DNA of 64,000 nt from positions 47,169,774-47,233,773 of the forward strand of contig JAPTYO010000001.1 of NCBI GenBank assembly GCA_036873135.1. The letters are read 5' to 3'. The notes beneath the pieces were generated by a model. The model saw nothing but the letters and a program-made list of their open reading frames with translations. It made no database searches and was not told the DNA's origin. Of the stretch, positions 1 to 13,400 are shown in pieces. Origin of the DNA: Clarkia xantiana subsp. parviflora. Its lineage: Eukaryota; Streptophyta; Magnoliopsida; Myrtales; Onagraceae. The position numbers and the translations under genes are program-made. The stretch's first letter is position 1. Every line of letters starts with the position of its first letter.

Positions 1-1891
1 AATTATTATTATAATAATAATATAAACAAAAATTAAGGTGTAAATAGATAGGGAAAATACATTTTTAAGAATTTCAGTTATCTGTCAGTCTTTACCAAAA
101 TAAAAAGTTACCAGTCAGTCAATAAGTTTAGGATCTTGAATCTTTAAAAACAAAATTGGAGTATCAATTATCTGAAATATTACGTATTAGTCGGTCATGA
201 CACGATTCACATAATAATTAGGAGTCTCACCTCGACCTGAACTCAAGTCAAACATGGTCATTTAGTCTGAGAGACCATGTCTAGCGTTAGCCTAGATCAG
301 GATTATCGCCCTAGCTCTCGGCAAATTTAGCCATGACCAGGTCTAGTAAGGGTTTATGTCATGACGAACCCTTTAATTAGATAAATCGAGTTATAATTGA
401 ACGATAAATTACATATTATACTGTTGAAACTAAATAAAAAAAGTTGAGCCTTTTAGAAGTCACATGCTAATAGTTGAGGCCCTTTTAAAATGTTGTTTTT
501 CAAAACAGAAAAATAATAATACTTAAATCGTTCTAGCATTTTATAAAATCATACAAACATGTAAATGGAAAAATCATTTTAAATTTATAATTTATAACAT
601 TGAAAATGGTTTTTCAGTTTCATCTACACGAGAGTTTAATACACTTTATAACTTCCAATTGGTTTAGTGTAAAACTCAATTTCCTAAGTGATTGCACAGC
701 TCAAATTGTGCTCCATAGAAAATATTGTCTATGGTGAACCTAAATCATAAATGAATAGTCATTTTTTTTAATATTTTAATATATATGTATGTATAAATTG
801 TAATATAATTATATGATTATGTGAATTTTTCATTAATTAAATTTCATGTATTTTAAATTTAAATATATATAAATTCTACATGAAAATACAATACAAATTT
901 AAGTTCAAAATTTTCAAAGTTACTTTTAAAACGTTAAAATGTGATATGGTTTGTCATCATTTCTTCCCATCTAATTTAATTTATTATAATTATATTTTGT
1001 AAGATATATATATATATGGATAGATAATATACAATTTTTTTTTCCAAATTACTAAAATAAATTTATACTACTCAATGATATGCACTTTGCGACATTCATA
1101 TGAAAATTTACATTTCAATATAATTGACCCGCGAGTCACGGTATGGTGCAAATTTTCATTTTTTACTTCATATATATACATCATATTTTTATTATTTTTA
1201 TAGTAGTATATAAATTTGAAATATATGATACCGTGTCATTTAAAAGGTATTTACCCCTAATTTCACATGACAAAAAATTGTTTATATTTCCAAAATCAAA
1301 TTATTGTAATTATGATATATGAGAGTAATAGATAATAATAATATTACAGTAAATTTTTAAAAAAATATTTATAAAATTTAAATTATTGACTATAAGCATG
1401 TTATTATTTTAAAACATGATATGCATTTGAAGACATAAGCTTTAAATTAATTTTAAAACTGAGAATTACTAATTTTAGGCATATTATTATTTAATAATTA
1501 ATTAAATTTGTGTAGACAAGGAAAAATGTTGAATTTTCTAAGGTGAGCCCATTCGGCCCATAATTTGTCCCCCTAAAGTCCAGTCGGTTCCTCCTCCCGG
1601 ACCCAAAACTCCGAATTCAATTATACATGTTATAATTAATAAAAGCCCTAACTCTAGTCTAAGCATAATCATTAAGCGGTGGTGGAGGGAAACTGCTGCG
1701 CTTCTGGTGACGGAGCGGATGACGGCTGAGCCGTGGAACGGAGTTGGGGCGGCGGCCATAGACGGAGCACGACAGAGCAGAGTACGGTCTGTGAATTGAC
1801 ACCGATAACATTCAACTAGGTAGAACAGAGAATAGAGAACTTCGGTCACTCCGGCGACTGTGGACTGACGGAGAAGAGTATAGGCCGCCGG
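1..1891. other. AT-rich intergenic DNA and 5' flank of the TAF1C-like gene
   Basis: I see no coding region here. The stretch is strongly AT-rich with short TA runs (for example near 1001-1016). The last 250 bases become GC-richer, as expected for the promoter and 5' leader of the gene starting at 1892. Open frames on the minus strand across the leader look like shadows. Confidence 0.6.
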
Positions 1892-4537
1892 ATGGATTTA
1901 TTGCCGCCGGAGATCCGATCACGGTACTCCGTCGGTGGTTCGTTCAAGATTCCTCCACTTATCTCAGACCCTGATTTAGGCCCTCTCAGATTCTCTCCGA
2001 TCCCAGAATCTCTTTCCGTCCTCCTCTCCTCCCCTTCCCTCGTCTCTCCTTCCCTATTGCCTCCTCCGCAGCAGCTTTCTCTATCTAGATTTCTTGTCAC
2101 CACCTCGTTAGTTCCGCTCTCCACATCCACCTCTATTTCTTCACTCTTTGGCCCCTCCCAGTACAGTGACACTGCTGCTGCTGAATCTGCATCCTTTGCC
2201 AATAACCGTCTCCAGCTCCTCCACTGTCACTCGAGCTCTAGAGTAGCTATCTTCTTCCCAGCTGGAACGAACTCCGATCAGGTCGGGTTCTTGATCCTGG
2301 ACACCACTGATTCCACGACCCAAGTTAGTGAGGATGGTGATGTGTTTAGGTCTAACAAGCGGTTCAATCTTCCCATTGTACGGATTCTAGTCAACCCGAT
2401 TCGGAATGAAAGATTTTCTTCGACTGGTGAGTTTATTGGGTATTTGATGGCATATACCATGAATTCTGTTCACTGGTTTGCTGTGAAGAGGTTATCAAAT
2501 ACTGGGGATCCATTGATTTATTTGTGTAGTAAGGTGTTCAAGAGCTCTGCAGTTGCTGGTGCTTGTTGGAGTAGAAAATTGCCTGAATTGAATGCAGTTT
2601 TGCTTGAAAATGGTAAACTTTTCTTGTTCGATTTGGATTTCTGTCTTCATAAGGATTACTCCAGTAATCACAATATTATGGGGAAAAGGTTGAAAGTCCA
2701 ATGGAGGAATTGTGATTTGGAGGAGAATAACAAAAACAAATGGTTGGGTTGTGAATTTGGTTATGATCATAAAACCATAATCGCTGCACACTCTTACGGT
2801 GCTTATTTGGTAGATTTCCACTCTGATCAATGCACTGTCAAGTCTGTAGCAGACACTGAGTTAAAAAACGAGCCATTCATTGCATTCTCTAAGGCAGATT
2901 CAAATTCAGATGGATTTCTCTTTGCTTTGGCTTCTAATAGGCTTTTGGTTCTTTATGATGTGAGGAAGCTGCATAGACCTGTCTTACAATGGGTTCATAA
3001 TATCCACAACCCAATTTCCATTGACGTGATTAGATTGTCAGAGCTGAGGTCAAATCCTCAATTCCAGTTGGCTTCTGAATCTGGAAACTGTATCGTGCTC
3101 AGTTCATTCTGGAACTGTGAATTCAGTCTCTTCTGCTACGGCCCTGCTCCACCTTCTGCTGAGCCCCCACTTGCCTTGAAGCTATCAGAGATGTGTAAGT
3201 CAGTCTTTGCATGGGGCCTTCCTTCAGAACTTTCCCTATCAAGTCATGATTGTCGCTGTGGGAGCTGCCTTGTGAAGCAAGAAAGCTCAAAAGATGATCT
3301 TCCTGAATGGATTCACTGGCAACAGAAGAAAGATATTGTACTAGGGTTTTGTATCTTGGACAGCAAGTTATGTCCTTTGGATTCTTATGGAGATGAAGAA
3401 TTCGGGGGCTTCACTGTAATCAGGCTGATGTCATCAGGGAAGCTCGAGTCCCAGAGGTACACTGCTACAGAGCAATATCCAAAAACCCTAAAAACCCCTA
3501 AAAAAGATGATGAACAACAATCAAAACAATTTCGGGATTATATCATCTGTCCCGAGTTTGATGAGGACTACAAGTTCACCCGAAAATTCAAGTACCTGAA
3601 TTTCAGGTATCTCGATGCATTTTTCAAGGGCAATCTTGATTCCATTCTGCATCATTCAGAATTGAATTATACTCAAGAAGAGAGTTGTTCCTCAAGAGAT
3701 GATTTCCATGCTATTTTATGTGAAAACCGGAGGAAATTATCATCATCTTCTCCATTTGATGAAATAAGCTTGCCAACAAGTATAACCGAACTCGCATTAT
3801 GTAGAATGTGGTCGAAGCTGCCATTGGAGATCCTGCGTTTGGCCTTCTCGAGCTACTCGGAATCCCTTGAGGTGCTCTCCAACAACAAGAGAGTCTCCTT
3901 AGAGTTCTTGGTGGTCCCTGATTCTCTCCAACTACCTCCATTCATGTTGAGACCACCATCGAACCGCAGCAAAATGTGGTCCAAGAAGGTCCAGAGAACC
4001 GAAGCCATGGTGGGACCGGTGGTTCCCCTCCCGGTCCTATCTGCACTCCACGAAACAGATCACGGTTCAACGGATGAAGATAAATTCGGACTTGGCTTGA
4101 TGTGTGATGAAGTAATGCAAGAAGCAAATGCATTAGCAATGGATGATTCTTCAGGTTCCCAGATTGATGAGGAAAATGCAGTGTCTCTTGCAGATGATAG
4201 AGACCCTTGGTCAGGTGGGTTGCAGAGTCAGAAAAGGCGGTTCATTTTGCACGAACCCGGTTCGTCTGGGGTTCAGAGTCAGAGAGGACCGAAGATGGCT
4301 AAATTGGTCTCCAAAGTGTTTGAGAAAGAGTCCGTTGGGTGCGGGCTCGAGATGTTCGATGATTTGTGTCCGACGAAGATGAGATTTAGTAAGGAAATGG
4401 AAGATTTCGGGGAGGAGGAATTGAGAGCATACAAGGCTTTGAAGCAACGGTTCTTGGAGAGGCAGAAGGATACTTCCATTGCTTCATATAGTACAGTTTA
4501 TAAAGATTTACTTGATCGGTGTGGTTCACAAAATTAA
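1892..4537 (+). CDS. TAF1C: TAF1C-like RNA polymerase I transcription initiation factor subunit
   Basis: This single open frame encodes 881 residues with no intron. The protein resembles plant proteins annotated as TBP-associated factor, RNA polymerase I subunit C, part of the SL1/core factor that places polymerase I on rDNA promoters in the nucleolus. The N-terminus is Pro/Ser-rich with the family pattern of short hydrophobic blocks (LGPLRFSPIPESL, then an SRFL motif). Residues about 190-370 read as beta-propeller strands, including GACWSRKLPELNAVLLENG near 223 and a DVRKLHRPVLQW stretch near 355. A Cys-rich CRCGSC lies near 453. The C-terminal third is helical and charged, with MWSKLPLEILRLAFSSYSE near 640-658. 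The first ATG of the frame is used, just after a GC-rich leader. Length suits the plant family. The identification rests on overall pattern recognition, so the family is likely but not proven; a generic WD40-like nuclear protein is the alternative. Confidence 0.72.
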   Translation: MDLLPPEIRSRYSVGGSFKIPPLISDPDLGPLRFSPIPESLSVLLSSPSLVSPSLLPPPQQLSLSRFLVTTSLVPLSTSTSISSLFGPSQYSDTAAAESASFANNRLQLLHCHSSSRVAIFFPAGTNSDQVGFLILDTTDSTTQVSEDGDVFRSNKRFNLPIVRILVNPIRNERFSSTGEFIGYLMAYTMNSVHWFAVKRLSNTGDPLIYLCSKVFKSSAVAGACWSRKLPELNAVLLENGKLFLFDLDFCLHKDYSSNHNIMGKRLKVQWRNCDLEENNKNKWLGCEFGYDHKTIIAAHSYGAYLVDFHSDQCTVKSVADTELKNEPFIAFSKADSNSDGFLFALASNRLLVLYDVRKLHRPVLQWVHNIHNPISIDVIRLSELRSNPQFQLASESGNCIVLSSFWNCEFSLFCYGPAPPSAEPPLALKLSEMCKSVFAWGLPSELSLSSHDCRCGSCLVKQESSKDDLPEWIHWQQKKDIVLGFCILDSKLCPLDSYGDEEFGGFTVIRLMSSGKLESQRYTATEQYPKTLKTPKKDDEQQSKQFRDYIICPEFDEDYKFTRKFKYLNFRYLDAFFKGNLDSILHHSELNYTQEESCSSRDDFHAILCENRRKLSSSSPFDEISLPTSITELALCRMWSKLPLEILRLAFSSYSESLEVLSNNKRVSLEFLVVPDSLQLPPFMLRPPSNRSKMWSKKVQRTEAMVGPVVPLPVLSALHETDHGSTDEDKFGLGLMCDEVMQEANALAMDDSSGSQIDEENAVSLADDRDPWSGGLQSQKRRFILHEPGSSGVQSQRGPKMAKLVSKVFEKESVGCGLEMFDDLCPTKMRFSKEMEDFGEEELRAYKALKQRFLERQKDTSIASYSTVYKDLLDRCGSQN

Positions 4538-5263
4538 ATGTTATAATAGTTTTTCTTATCTTAATGTTATAATAGTTAAGTTTGCTTATTGGATGTTTAA
4601 TTATCGTCTGAACGTCCAGATTTTAATCACTAAATGCATACTCAGCTCACAGATTGCGAAAAATAGACTTAACTTTATGGTTCAAGAGTATCCACAATTG
4701 TTTCACCTAATTGGAAGGGTTAAGAACCTATAAACTAAAGTTCAAATTGTTAATCATTGTCTTATTTAAAATATTGATATTTAATGTACTAAAAATATTG
4801 ATATTTAATGTACTAAGTACCAACTATGAGATTTGTTGATTTTCATTTTTTTTCCCTCTTAAAATTGATAAAATAAAAATATATTTTATAAGTAACAAAT
4901 AAGCTTAACCTAAGATTTAAAAAATAAACTTAAACTATGAATAACAAATCTAATATTTTATAAAAAATGGAAAACATGTTCAGTTGCTTAAAATCGAAAA
5001 AATTGTAAAAATCAACAAGTCTAATAGTTGAAACTTAAAACACTAAATGTTAACATTTTAAATTTAAACAGCAATTTGAAACATGGTTTATACTTGAAAT
5101 TGTTTTTAGATTCTTAAAAACAAATTGGAAAGTCTGTTAAAAGTTCGTTTTTTTTTAATAGCAAAAAGTTTCTTGTAAAATGGTAATTAAGCCTTACTTT
5201 TAACTAAAAGTAATGCTTATAAGCAGCAGCAGGAAAGATATTAAATTTTGTAGTTGATTTTAT
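4538..5263. other. Intergenic region between two convergent genes
   Basis: This AT-rich stretch must hold the 3' ends and polyadenylation signals of the two tail-to-tail genes. A 15-16 bp direct repeat (AATGTTATAATAGTT) occurs just after the stop codon of the first gene, and a second short duplication (AAAATATTGATATTTAATGT) occurs near 4770-4812. I see no gene. Confidence 0.6.
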
Positions 5264-8200
5264 TTAACCAGCTTGGCTACAACTTGTCATCAAGAGGGTC
5301 TGAGGACCCCTTACAAAGAAGCTCTCAGAATCACCATTCATTTCCCTAGACCGACGCATTAGATCAACAACAGCGAAATGGTCACCCCATATATCATATG
5401 TGAACTCATGCTTCTTCTTTTTCTCCAAATTCGCAGCCTTTTCATGACAAAGCTCCGATCCAGGAGCTCGAGCATGTGGAGAAATGGTAGCAGTCGAAGC
5501 AATGCACAAACCCGAACCACTTCTTCCTCTTCCACTGATCGGAAAAGTTGCAGAAGGCAAAAGCACAGGCTTGTTAGGGTTTGCGGAAGGAGAAACCGAG
5601 ATACTCTTCGAAACCTTAGACTCGACACCGTCGGGAGGAAACAGAGCTCTTCTTGGAGGAGTTGCAGAAGCAGGGGACATCGGAGAAGAAGGCGTAGAGT
5701 TTCCACTTTGACTACTCGACACTTCTAATAGCGCAGCAGCGGCGGTGGGACCCTTTCGCTTCCTCCGCCTCCTCCCCTTCTCTTTTCCGGTCTCAACTTT
5801 AAGGTTAACAACCTTTTCTTGATTGTCATCAGCTGAACATGCTCTGTTTCTTGAATCCTCTGTTTCAACCGAATATGCTCTGTTTCTTGAATCCTCTGCT
5901 TCTTGATTCTTACCGGCCAGTCCTTTCTGTTCTCGAGACCCACTTCGATTAGCACCTTGTCTAGCATAATCGAACCTCAAAATCTTGTCTTTAGCGACGG
6001 AATTCCGAAAAAGTGCCGGCTTTTGAGTTGGAGCAGCAGAAACAGAGTCATTCTTGATTCCTTGCTGCAACAGAGTCACCGAAACAGAGCCGTCCTTACT
6101 TCCTTGGTGTACGAAGAACATCACGAAGCAAATCAGAGACGCTATAATGATAAAAACTCCAGACATTTTCTTCACCCGCACCCAAACCGACGATTTCTTG
6201 CAAAGCTCGAGCATGTAAAGCGGGACGGCAGCTTTCATGGGCACCACGATGATTCCTGTCGCTAATGCCAATTCAAGATCTCCATGAACCATGGAAGATA
6301 AAAAGTTGCTCTTGTGAGTCACAAGAAGAACGGTTGAATCCCCGGGACTTAGTGTAAATTGACTGCAATTCTGCACCGCAAACCCATCTAATCCACAATC
6401 AGTTCCTGAAACTTTGATTTTTCTTACCTCAAGAGGCAAGTCGCCAGTGTTCTTCGCATATAGTTCTTTCTTCAAAGGAACAGAGCATGCACGGCTAACA
6501 TTATCCCCACCCGGGGTTGAAGAATTTAGGGCATCGGGCATTTCGAACTTAAACTCGAGATTTTGAACGGATTCAGTTTTCTCGAGCAGTAATTCCAGAG
6601 CGTAAGACCCGCCTCGCCCCTGCAAAGAGAACCTCTCCACACCAGACAGATTATTCCTTACCAATCCTGAGCTTCTCCACTCGCATCTATTTGATGGATG
6701 AAATACTATAGGCCCTAAATACGCGGTGCCATTAGGATGAACATATGCCTCAGTTCGTGCATTTGCTGATAGAGAGAAGCCGTGTTTGCTAGGGGTTGCA
6801 GATTCACGATGAACCAAGGTTGCAGATGAAAGTAACTGTACGGTGTTTGTATTATGTGCTCGACATCCATCAATTACTTCTTCGGAATTCAAAATCAGCT
6901 GCATTACTACGGGGTTTGGGGTTGGATTCTGCACTGTGATCCATTTTGAGAAATGGTTTTCGACCAGAATGATGGGGAAGATGACTTCACTGTGTTTGAG
7001 AATAGAGATGCCGTCGCTGTTGGTACCTTGAGATTTCCAATTCTGTGACACCACTTGTTCTAGCGTTACTGGTTCCGGTTCCTTGAGAAGCAAGTTTTGT
7101 CATTGTTAGCACATAAGTCACTCCAAATCAATTCAATAAGGGAGTTAATAAGCAACTTGCTAACTACATAATGAAGCTTCGGACAATTTGCTAACGAAAC
7201 TTTTTCCCCCTAAAAAATGGTTAGATGAATTCGCATGAATTCATGTGGAAAAAAAAAAAAAACTCATACACAATGCGCTAGCTCCGTCTAATTTTCAGCT
7301 AAATGGGTTAGAAACTTGCACTTATCATCACGTGTCATCAGTAAGTCGACTAGTAAATAGCAAACTTTCCCAAAATTCAGCTAGCAAATTGTAGATTTCC
7401 TCAAAGTTCAGCTAGCAATGTGCATGAAAAACAGGACAACAAATTTAAACCCAGCAAAACAACAAACAATGTGCAAATTTCCGCTAGCATAAAACAATAA
7501 GTTAACAAAAATAGTGTATTGCAACTTGGTATAAGCTCAACTAGCAGTTTGTTTAGGAAAAAAGTTGAGATAACAAATTGTCCAAAGAGCTAACTGCTAA
7601 ATAACACATTAAATAATCTTTTATCAATAAAATGAGAGCATCATCATCATATCTAGCGAAACTAAGCATCAAGATGGTCTTATTGATCGAACTTTGAGTA
7701 AAGTTTACTGAGAAATAAAATAGGAAAACTTAGCGTACCTTGCCAAATGACACATATTTTAGCCGGGGACCGAAAGATCCTGTCCTCTTATTTCCATATT
7801 GGTGTGCATTTTCAAGAATATTGGACGAATCTTGATGATGCCTATCACAGAGATACACAATGTCCTCACAAGGAACTTCAATCCGACTCCTAGACCCATT
7901 AGTCTGTACAACAAATTTACAGTTCATATCCGATGCTGCCACATCAGCGACATTCTTCTTACAAGTGACAAAAGCGATTTGTGTCACAGTTGAAGGAAAC
8001 AATAGCAACCCTTCCATGGCTTTGACCTGAAACTGCATCAACCCTGTAATTTCAGTAACCTTAACAACATAAGAACCACTATTTCTCAGAGACACTGTAA
8101 CAACATTGTCCACTGTCTCAAGAGAGACCGCCAAAAGATCGGTAATGTCACTGAAACCATCTATTTCGGCTTCAACTGGAACCATGATGATGTCAGCTCC

Positions 8201-10401
8201 GCTTTGCGATGGCCTCATGAGTTTCATGCAGAAAGCACCAAACATCTTACCAACAGAACCAGACGAAAAATCAATCTCCATAATGGTTTCGGTCATGTTT
8301 GGTCTAATCTCCCAATTTCCACGAGGCTGCATTGCCAGTAGTGATGAATCACGACTCGTCACCAAAAACCAATCTTTTATAATGCTTGGAAATTGAGAAC
8401 CCTCATGCAAATTACAGGTTGCTTCCATATTAATCGAAGTGTTTGAGACAAATACCCATAAAGCTAGTTCCTTTACAGAGATTGGTTCGTCAAAAGGGTT
8501 GAACAAGGATAAATTCTGCCTCCACCTTCCATCATAAGAAATCTCTGATCCTAATAACAACGGCTGCCCGTAAGGAAATTCAGCAGCATAACCTTTTGCT
8601 TGCACCAAGAATCCTCCTGAGTTTGTTTGCAATATGAGGTCTGTATAGGACAAACCCGTTTGCTTTGGCAAGAAGATGAAGCAGATCGAAGCGGATTCAT
8701 CAGGACCCAGAAAGGCTTCAGTGAAGTTGCAAGGGAAGAACTGTGAATCTGTACTGAACGGCTGGTGGACATGTAAAATGCTGTCATTGCAGTTATTTGA
8801 CACAGTTAAGAAGGCGAATGCAGGAGAGTAAAGGTGATTCTTTTCTCCCCAATCAAGCACTGGAGGGTCTATTTCAACGTAAGATCCGTCAAAAGAGGAA
8901 CTTTTCGGCAGATTAGTCACACCTCTTTGAATACTGTATAAGGGTCCTCTTCTGATAGAAGAAAGATCATCCTTTTGATTCCTGACTGCAGCCAAAGAAC
9001 AAGAAAGGGTCCTTCCATTTGATAGTAACTTAGATATACCCCTATCTGATGACCACCAGCTTGAATTACTTAGCTCCGCATCTGAATAATGAGACTGTGG
9101 GGAAAAACCATGCAATGTTGAAGGAAACAAGAAGTTATCATGACTTTTCTGGTTCTTTGAGTTTTCTCGAACCCCATCTGAGATGAAACTGTCTGGAATA
9201 GTGTTTGGAAGACTGGTGGTGCTAGAATCATCGATTAGAGATTGATATTCATCGTTTTTCTCCTTTGCTTCACCAAGAATACACGGTCCACAAACAGCAA
9301 ACTGAAAAAAGATGCATGATATAACCACAATGACGATAGTTGCCTTGACCCCGTGAGATGATCGCCTGCATTAAGCGCCAGTTTTACAAGTGATGTCTTG
9401 AAAGATAACTATCACAAAGCTTTGGAAAACAATAATTTCAAATTTGTAGGAAAAACTGTCAAGATAAACCTGCTCAGACATGAGAAACTTACAAGCCCAA
9501 AACAGGTAATGCCTTGAAATTTGGGGGAGTGATCCCATTGGACATACAAATTTACCTAACAGTTAAAACTTTACTATCCAATAATTTCTAACCCAGTTGG
9601 ATGAAATATACACTGACAAAGAACCCAGTTTCGATCGAATTGGCGGAAGGAAGAAAATAAAAGAAATCAACAAGATAGAAAGACAAAAAAAAAGATATAG
9701 TTTTTTTTTTTTTTTTTTTGGTTTAGATGCAATTCAGGTTCATGTAGTTAAGAACTGAATAGAAAATCAAGATTGTTCTTCCAAGGCCTAAAACGCAGTT
9801 CTCCTTCTCATCGAGCTACCACATCTACCGTAACAGATGACATAGGGAAATTAAACTGCTTTATGTAACAAATCTAGCTATTCTTGCGGAGTTGCCAAAA
9901 CGCAGCTAACTTCCCCTAAAATCTTGTAAATTTGGATATAATTTCAATCCGCAGCATTATCAGCCAGACAGCCACCCAACAAAAAAGCTCGCTTCATCCA
10001 AATCCAAACCCATAAAAGAACAATAGAACTACCTAATAATCTTACAATAAATATATCCACTTTAGCCTATATGTCATGCAACCCAACAAAAAATAAAGGA
10101 AAACAAATTAAGAAACAACAAGTCATACCCAGATAAACCCATAAAAAAAGTAGTTCCAGAAACTGCTTAGCGACGACGCAAAAGAAGATTTCTTCCATTA
10201 TTAAAGATAAACAACAAGCAAGAAGTAGAGAATCATTTGAACAGAAGAAACAGTCAAAAATCACCGAGAACAGAGGATACTGCGAAATCTCAATATTGAA
10301 GTGATTATTAAAGGTGGCTGAGTGTAGGAGTTCAGTTACCGGAAACATGACATGGGTAGATGCTTTGGAGTGTATCCGATCATCAGGGTTGCAGCCTCCA
10401 T
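5264..10401 (-). CDS. TMEM131: TMEM131-like transmembrane protein, three exons
   Basis: On the minus strand I join exon 1 (10401-10340), exon 2 (9365-7739) and exon 3 (7081-5264). All junctions are GT-AG, phases agree, and the sum is 3507 nt, or 1168 residues. Exon 1 starts MEAATLMIGY and ends in a split Arg codon. A hydrophobic signal-anchor segment follows at about 29-47, ending AVCGPC. Residues about 184-280 carry the TMEM131-type PapD-like domain (YVEIDPPVLDWG, then SNNCNDSILHV). A second membrane segment lies at about 872-888. The C-terminal tail is rich in Arg/Lys and Ser and ends with the plant-family motif SFFVRGPQTL. Animal TMEM131 binds procollagen in the ER and recruits TRAPP for export; the plant role is not established. 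Intron 1 (9366-10339) holds a 19-base T run, and intron 2 (7082-7738) holds repeat-like DNA. Exon 3 could be preceded by a small exon I missed. Confidence 0.85.
7130..7610. repeat. Possible fold-back MITE relic in intron 2 of the TMEM131-like gene
   Basis: Both ends contain diverged copies, in opposite orientation, of a motif around GGACAATTTGCTAAC (left near 7177) and ACAAATTGTCC (right near 7573). Several CTAGCAAATTG words lie between them. The same vocabulary recurs in the fold-back element at 13.65-14.46 kb. No clean TSD was found. Confidence 0.35.
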
Positions 10402-13400
10402 AGTGGGGAGAGTAAGAAAAACATGAAAGGTGGAAGCTTTATTAGGGTTTTCTTCCTCGATTTTGTAATTGATTATTGGTGCCTCGAAAATGCTTCGAAC
10501 GCAAGAAGCCACTCCCTGGACCTGATAATGGGATTTTAGTACTGATGGAGAGGCAAAGGCAAGCCTTACAAGCAGTGGCTGAAGGAAAAGAAAAGAAATG
10601 AAAATAAAAGAAAAGGGAACGTAGAGAAACTAAGGCTTCTAATGACTTTTATGCCCCTCCAGTTGCTCTTTATTTGCAAGACTTCCCTCTCACGGTTTCA
10701 CTGCGTAGTTTGATTTTTACTTCACTTTTCCAACAAAAAAAAAATCATCACTATGTAAGATTTTCAAAATTGAAAAGTTTTTTTTTTTTTTTTTTTTTTT
10801 TTTTTGTAGAAACTCCTAAGTCATGGTAAATATTCTACCATTTACTATTTAGATGTCAAATACATTTTCTCTTCTTTTTTTTTAAATAATATTTTAATGA
10901 ACTTACGTGTGGAAATTATGAGCTAGAAAATTATATGCGCTACTTACGCTTTTTATTTGTGCATTTTCAGATTCCAATTGAAATTCAAATCTGACTCTAC
11001 ATATGGTTGTAGACATTTGGATTTATTTTCTTTACGCTTTTTCTTAATGAATGACAAACACATATATAGAGTTATAAATGTATTTTAACTGTTCAGATTT
11101 TTGAATATTTTGTGTGATTTTTTTATATATATCTAATAACTCATGTGATATAATGTAACCATAAATATATTGGTTGGTATGCAATTTAATTTTAATGAAT
11201 GATTTACACGTATGTAGATCAATAAATGTATTAAAACTGTCCATATATTTAAATATTTTGTTTATATTTCTTACAAACTTACACTTTTTTTTAGGCGGAT
11301 GGAAAAGGCCCTATTAAGAGGACAGTACTTATACTAATACTATTAATTATTCGCACATACATAACTCATAAAAAATAAAAAATTAACTATGAATAATTTA
11401 TTCTCAAAATGTTTAAAAGTGGAAGTACAATCAGTAAGTGATGCAATGGCAATATATAAAATTTAAAAGATAGCCTTTTTACTTTCCATTTTATGTTTCG
11501 AGTAGTTTATTCAATGACACTTTAACTTGATTGATCGACCATCATTATATTTTACTGGTGGGATCCATATTGAGTATTGTCTCCAATCACAAACCATGCA
11601 CTAATAATTGCACTGCATGGATGTCATTTGATTTTGTTTTCATTCACATATGTATCAACAGATGATGGAACTGGATTATTGCCAATCTATACATATATCA
11701 AAGTAGTTTATCACTTCAACTATTGAGCATGTATATGCAGTCCATTTTTTTAATAAAAAAATATATATCTTAATATAATACTAATTCTGATTATGACCTC
11801 TTCTAAGACTGACACATCAGCAGTATTTTTTAATAACAAGCTTACACATTATTACTTAATTTCTTCTTCTACCTTTCACATTTCAATCCAATTAATTATA
11901 TTAGTAAAAATTAACAATTCTCTCTCACCTCTCATAACTAAATCTTCTATCTAACTTCTAAAGTTGATGGTTGGTGAATATGATGATGCCACATCAGCAT
12001 TTGACAAATTACAAACAATTAGTTGATTGAAGTCAATCTTCACTGTCTGTAACCGTAGAGAAGATGAGCGGTTTTGTTATTCCCCCCATTAGTATCATAA
12101 ATGAAAATTAATTTCCTCGGTTCGTCTTTTTCTGTGATACAACACAACAAATTTCAAGGCTTATAAAATTTTGCTTTCTTCAAGCAGCCATCAAAGAGGA
12201 TGATATGAAGAAGTTCAGAGTCATCAGCAGCTGAATCACCCCATCATCAAGGAATAGAAACGACACGATCTTGGGCATAGAACAGTCTACATCCTCACAA
12301 TCTCCTCGCGGCCGCCTACTATTGCGTTCTGTTGATACGAACTTACATTCGTCGTCTTCAAATGACCTGCAGATTTTAAGGTATAGAAATTAAGAAAATG
12401 TGTGCTTTTTCATAAAGTAAAATGAAGAAATAAGATCTGTGTAGTGGCTTGAGTTGGGTCGTTGGATTCAAATTCCTGATTTTACTTCTGATTGTTGTCT
12501 ACAAGATCATAGCGAGATTGAGTCGTCGAGATGGTCGAATCGAGATAGAGTTGGCCGATGGCAGAAGTATCTATTTTGAAGGCTGCGATGGTCAATCCGA
12601 AGAAGCCAGCTGTCACGGAACCTAATCTGAAGGTTCACATCCAGATTTAAGCGATGAAACGGTTCTGGTCGCCGTTTCGAACACTGTATAAGTGCAAAAG
12701 AGGTTGGTTGTTTAAATGGAGAGGCATGGACTGTGGGAAGCGTGGAGGTTGGAGGAAAATAGGTGGCGCGCAAGGAGAAATCGAAAAGAAGTAACTCAGG
12801 TAGGGGAAGGTTTTTCATGTAGGCCGTAGGGTTAAAGTGGTAAGGAATTACGGGGGAAAGCCGGAAGGGTTTGTCTTGTGGTCTTTGGTTTTTTGAATAA
12901 AAATGTGGGTGGACTCATATGGACTTAAAAATTTCTTCCTCTAATTGAAATTTTTGTGCAATCTCCACAGTAAAATGAATAAATGAAATGTCGATTATAT
13001 AGTATGCATATAATGTTGAAGCCAAAATGATATTGCTGATTGACGTTTTTTTTTTATATCATGGTTCATTTATTTGTTTTTATTGGAGACCATACTAAAC
13101 CAAACAACATCTTTGTCAAGTTCGGTTTATCAAGTCACTCCATGCATTGCGAGATACAACTCTCTCTTTATATAAAGTTTATTTAAATTAATATATACTA
13201 AAACATATTTATTTTAACTATTTAATGTGTGTAAATTAATAATAAATAATATGATATACTATGATTAGAAAAAGTTTCACTTATAATTTATATAAAAAAT
13301 GATATGTAAATCAAATAATCATTAACAAAAATTACATTGGTCATAATATCTATAATTAAAAAGTATAATCTTAAATTAAAATAATATAATATAAATTATA

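Noticed and set aside
1538..2830. Several minus-strand frames of 60-118 codons across the TAF1C-like gene
   Set aside because: They are antisense shadows of the long plus-strand coding region and have no recognisable protein pattern.
12507..12818. 103-codon minus-strand frame
   Set aside because: No family resemblance, signal peptide or splice context; length is within chance for a GC-richer patch.
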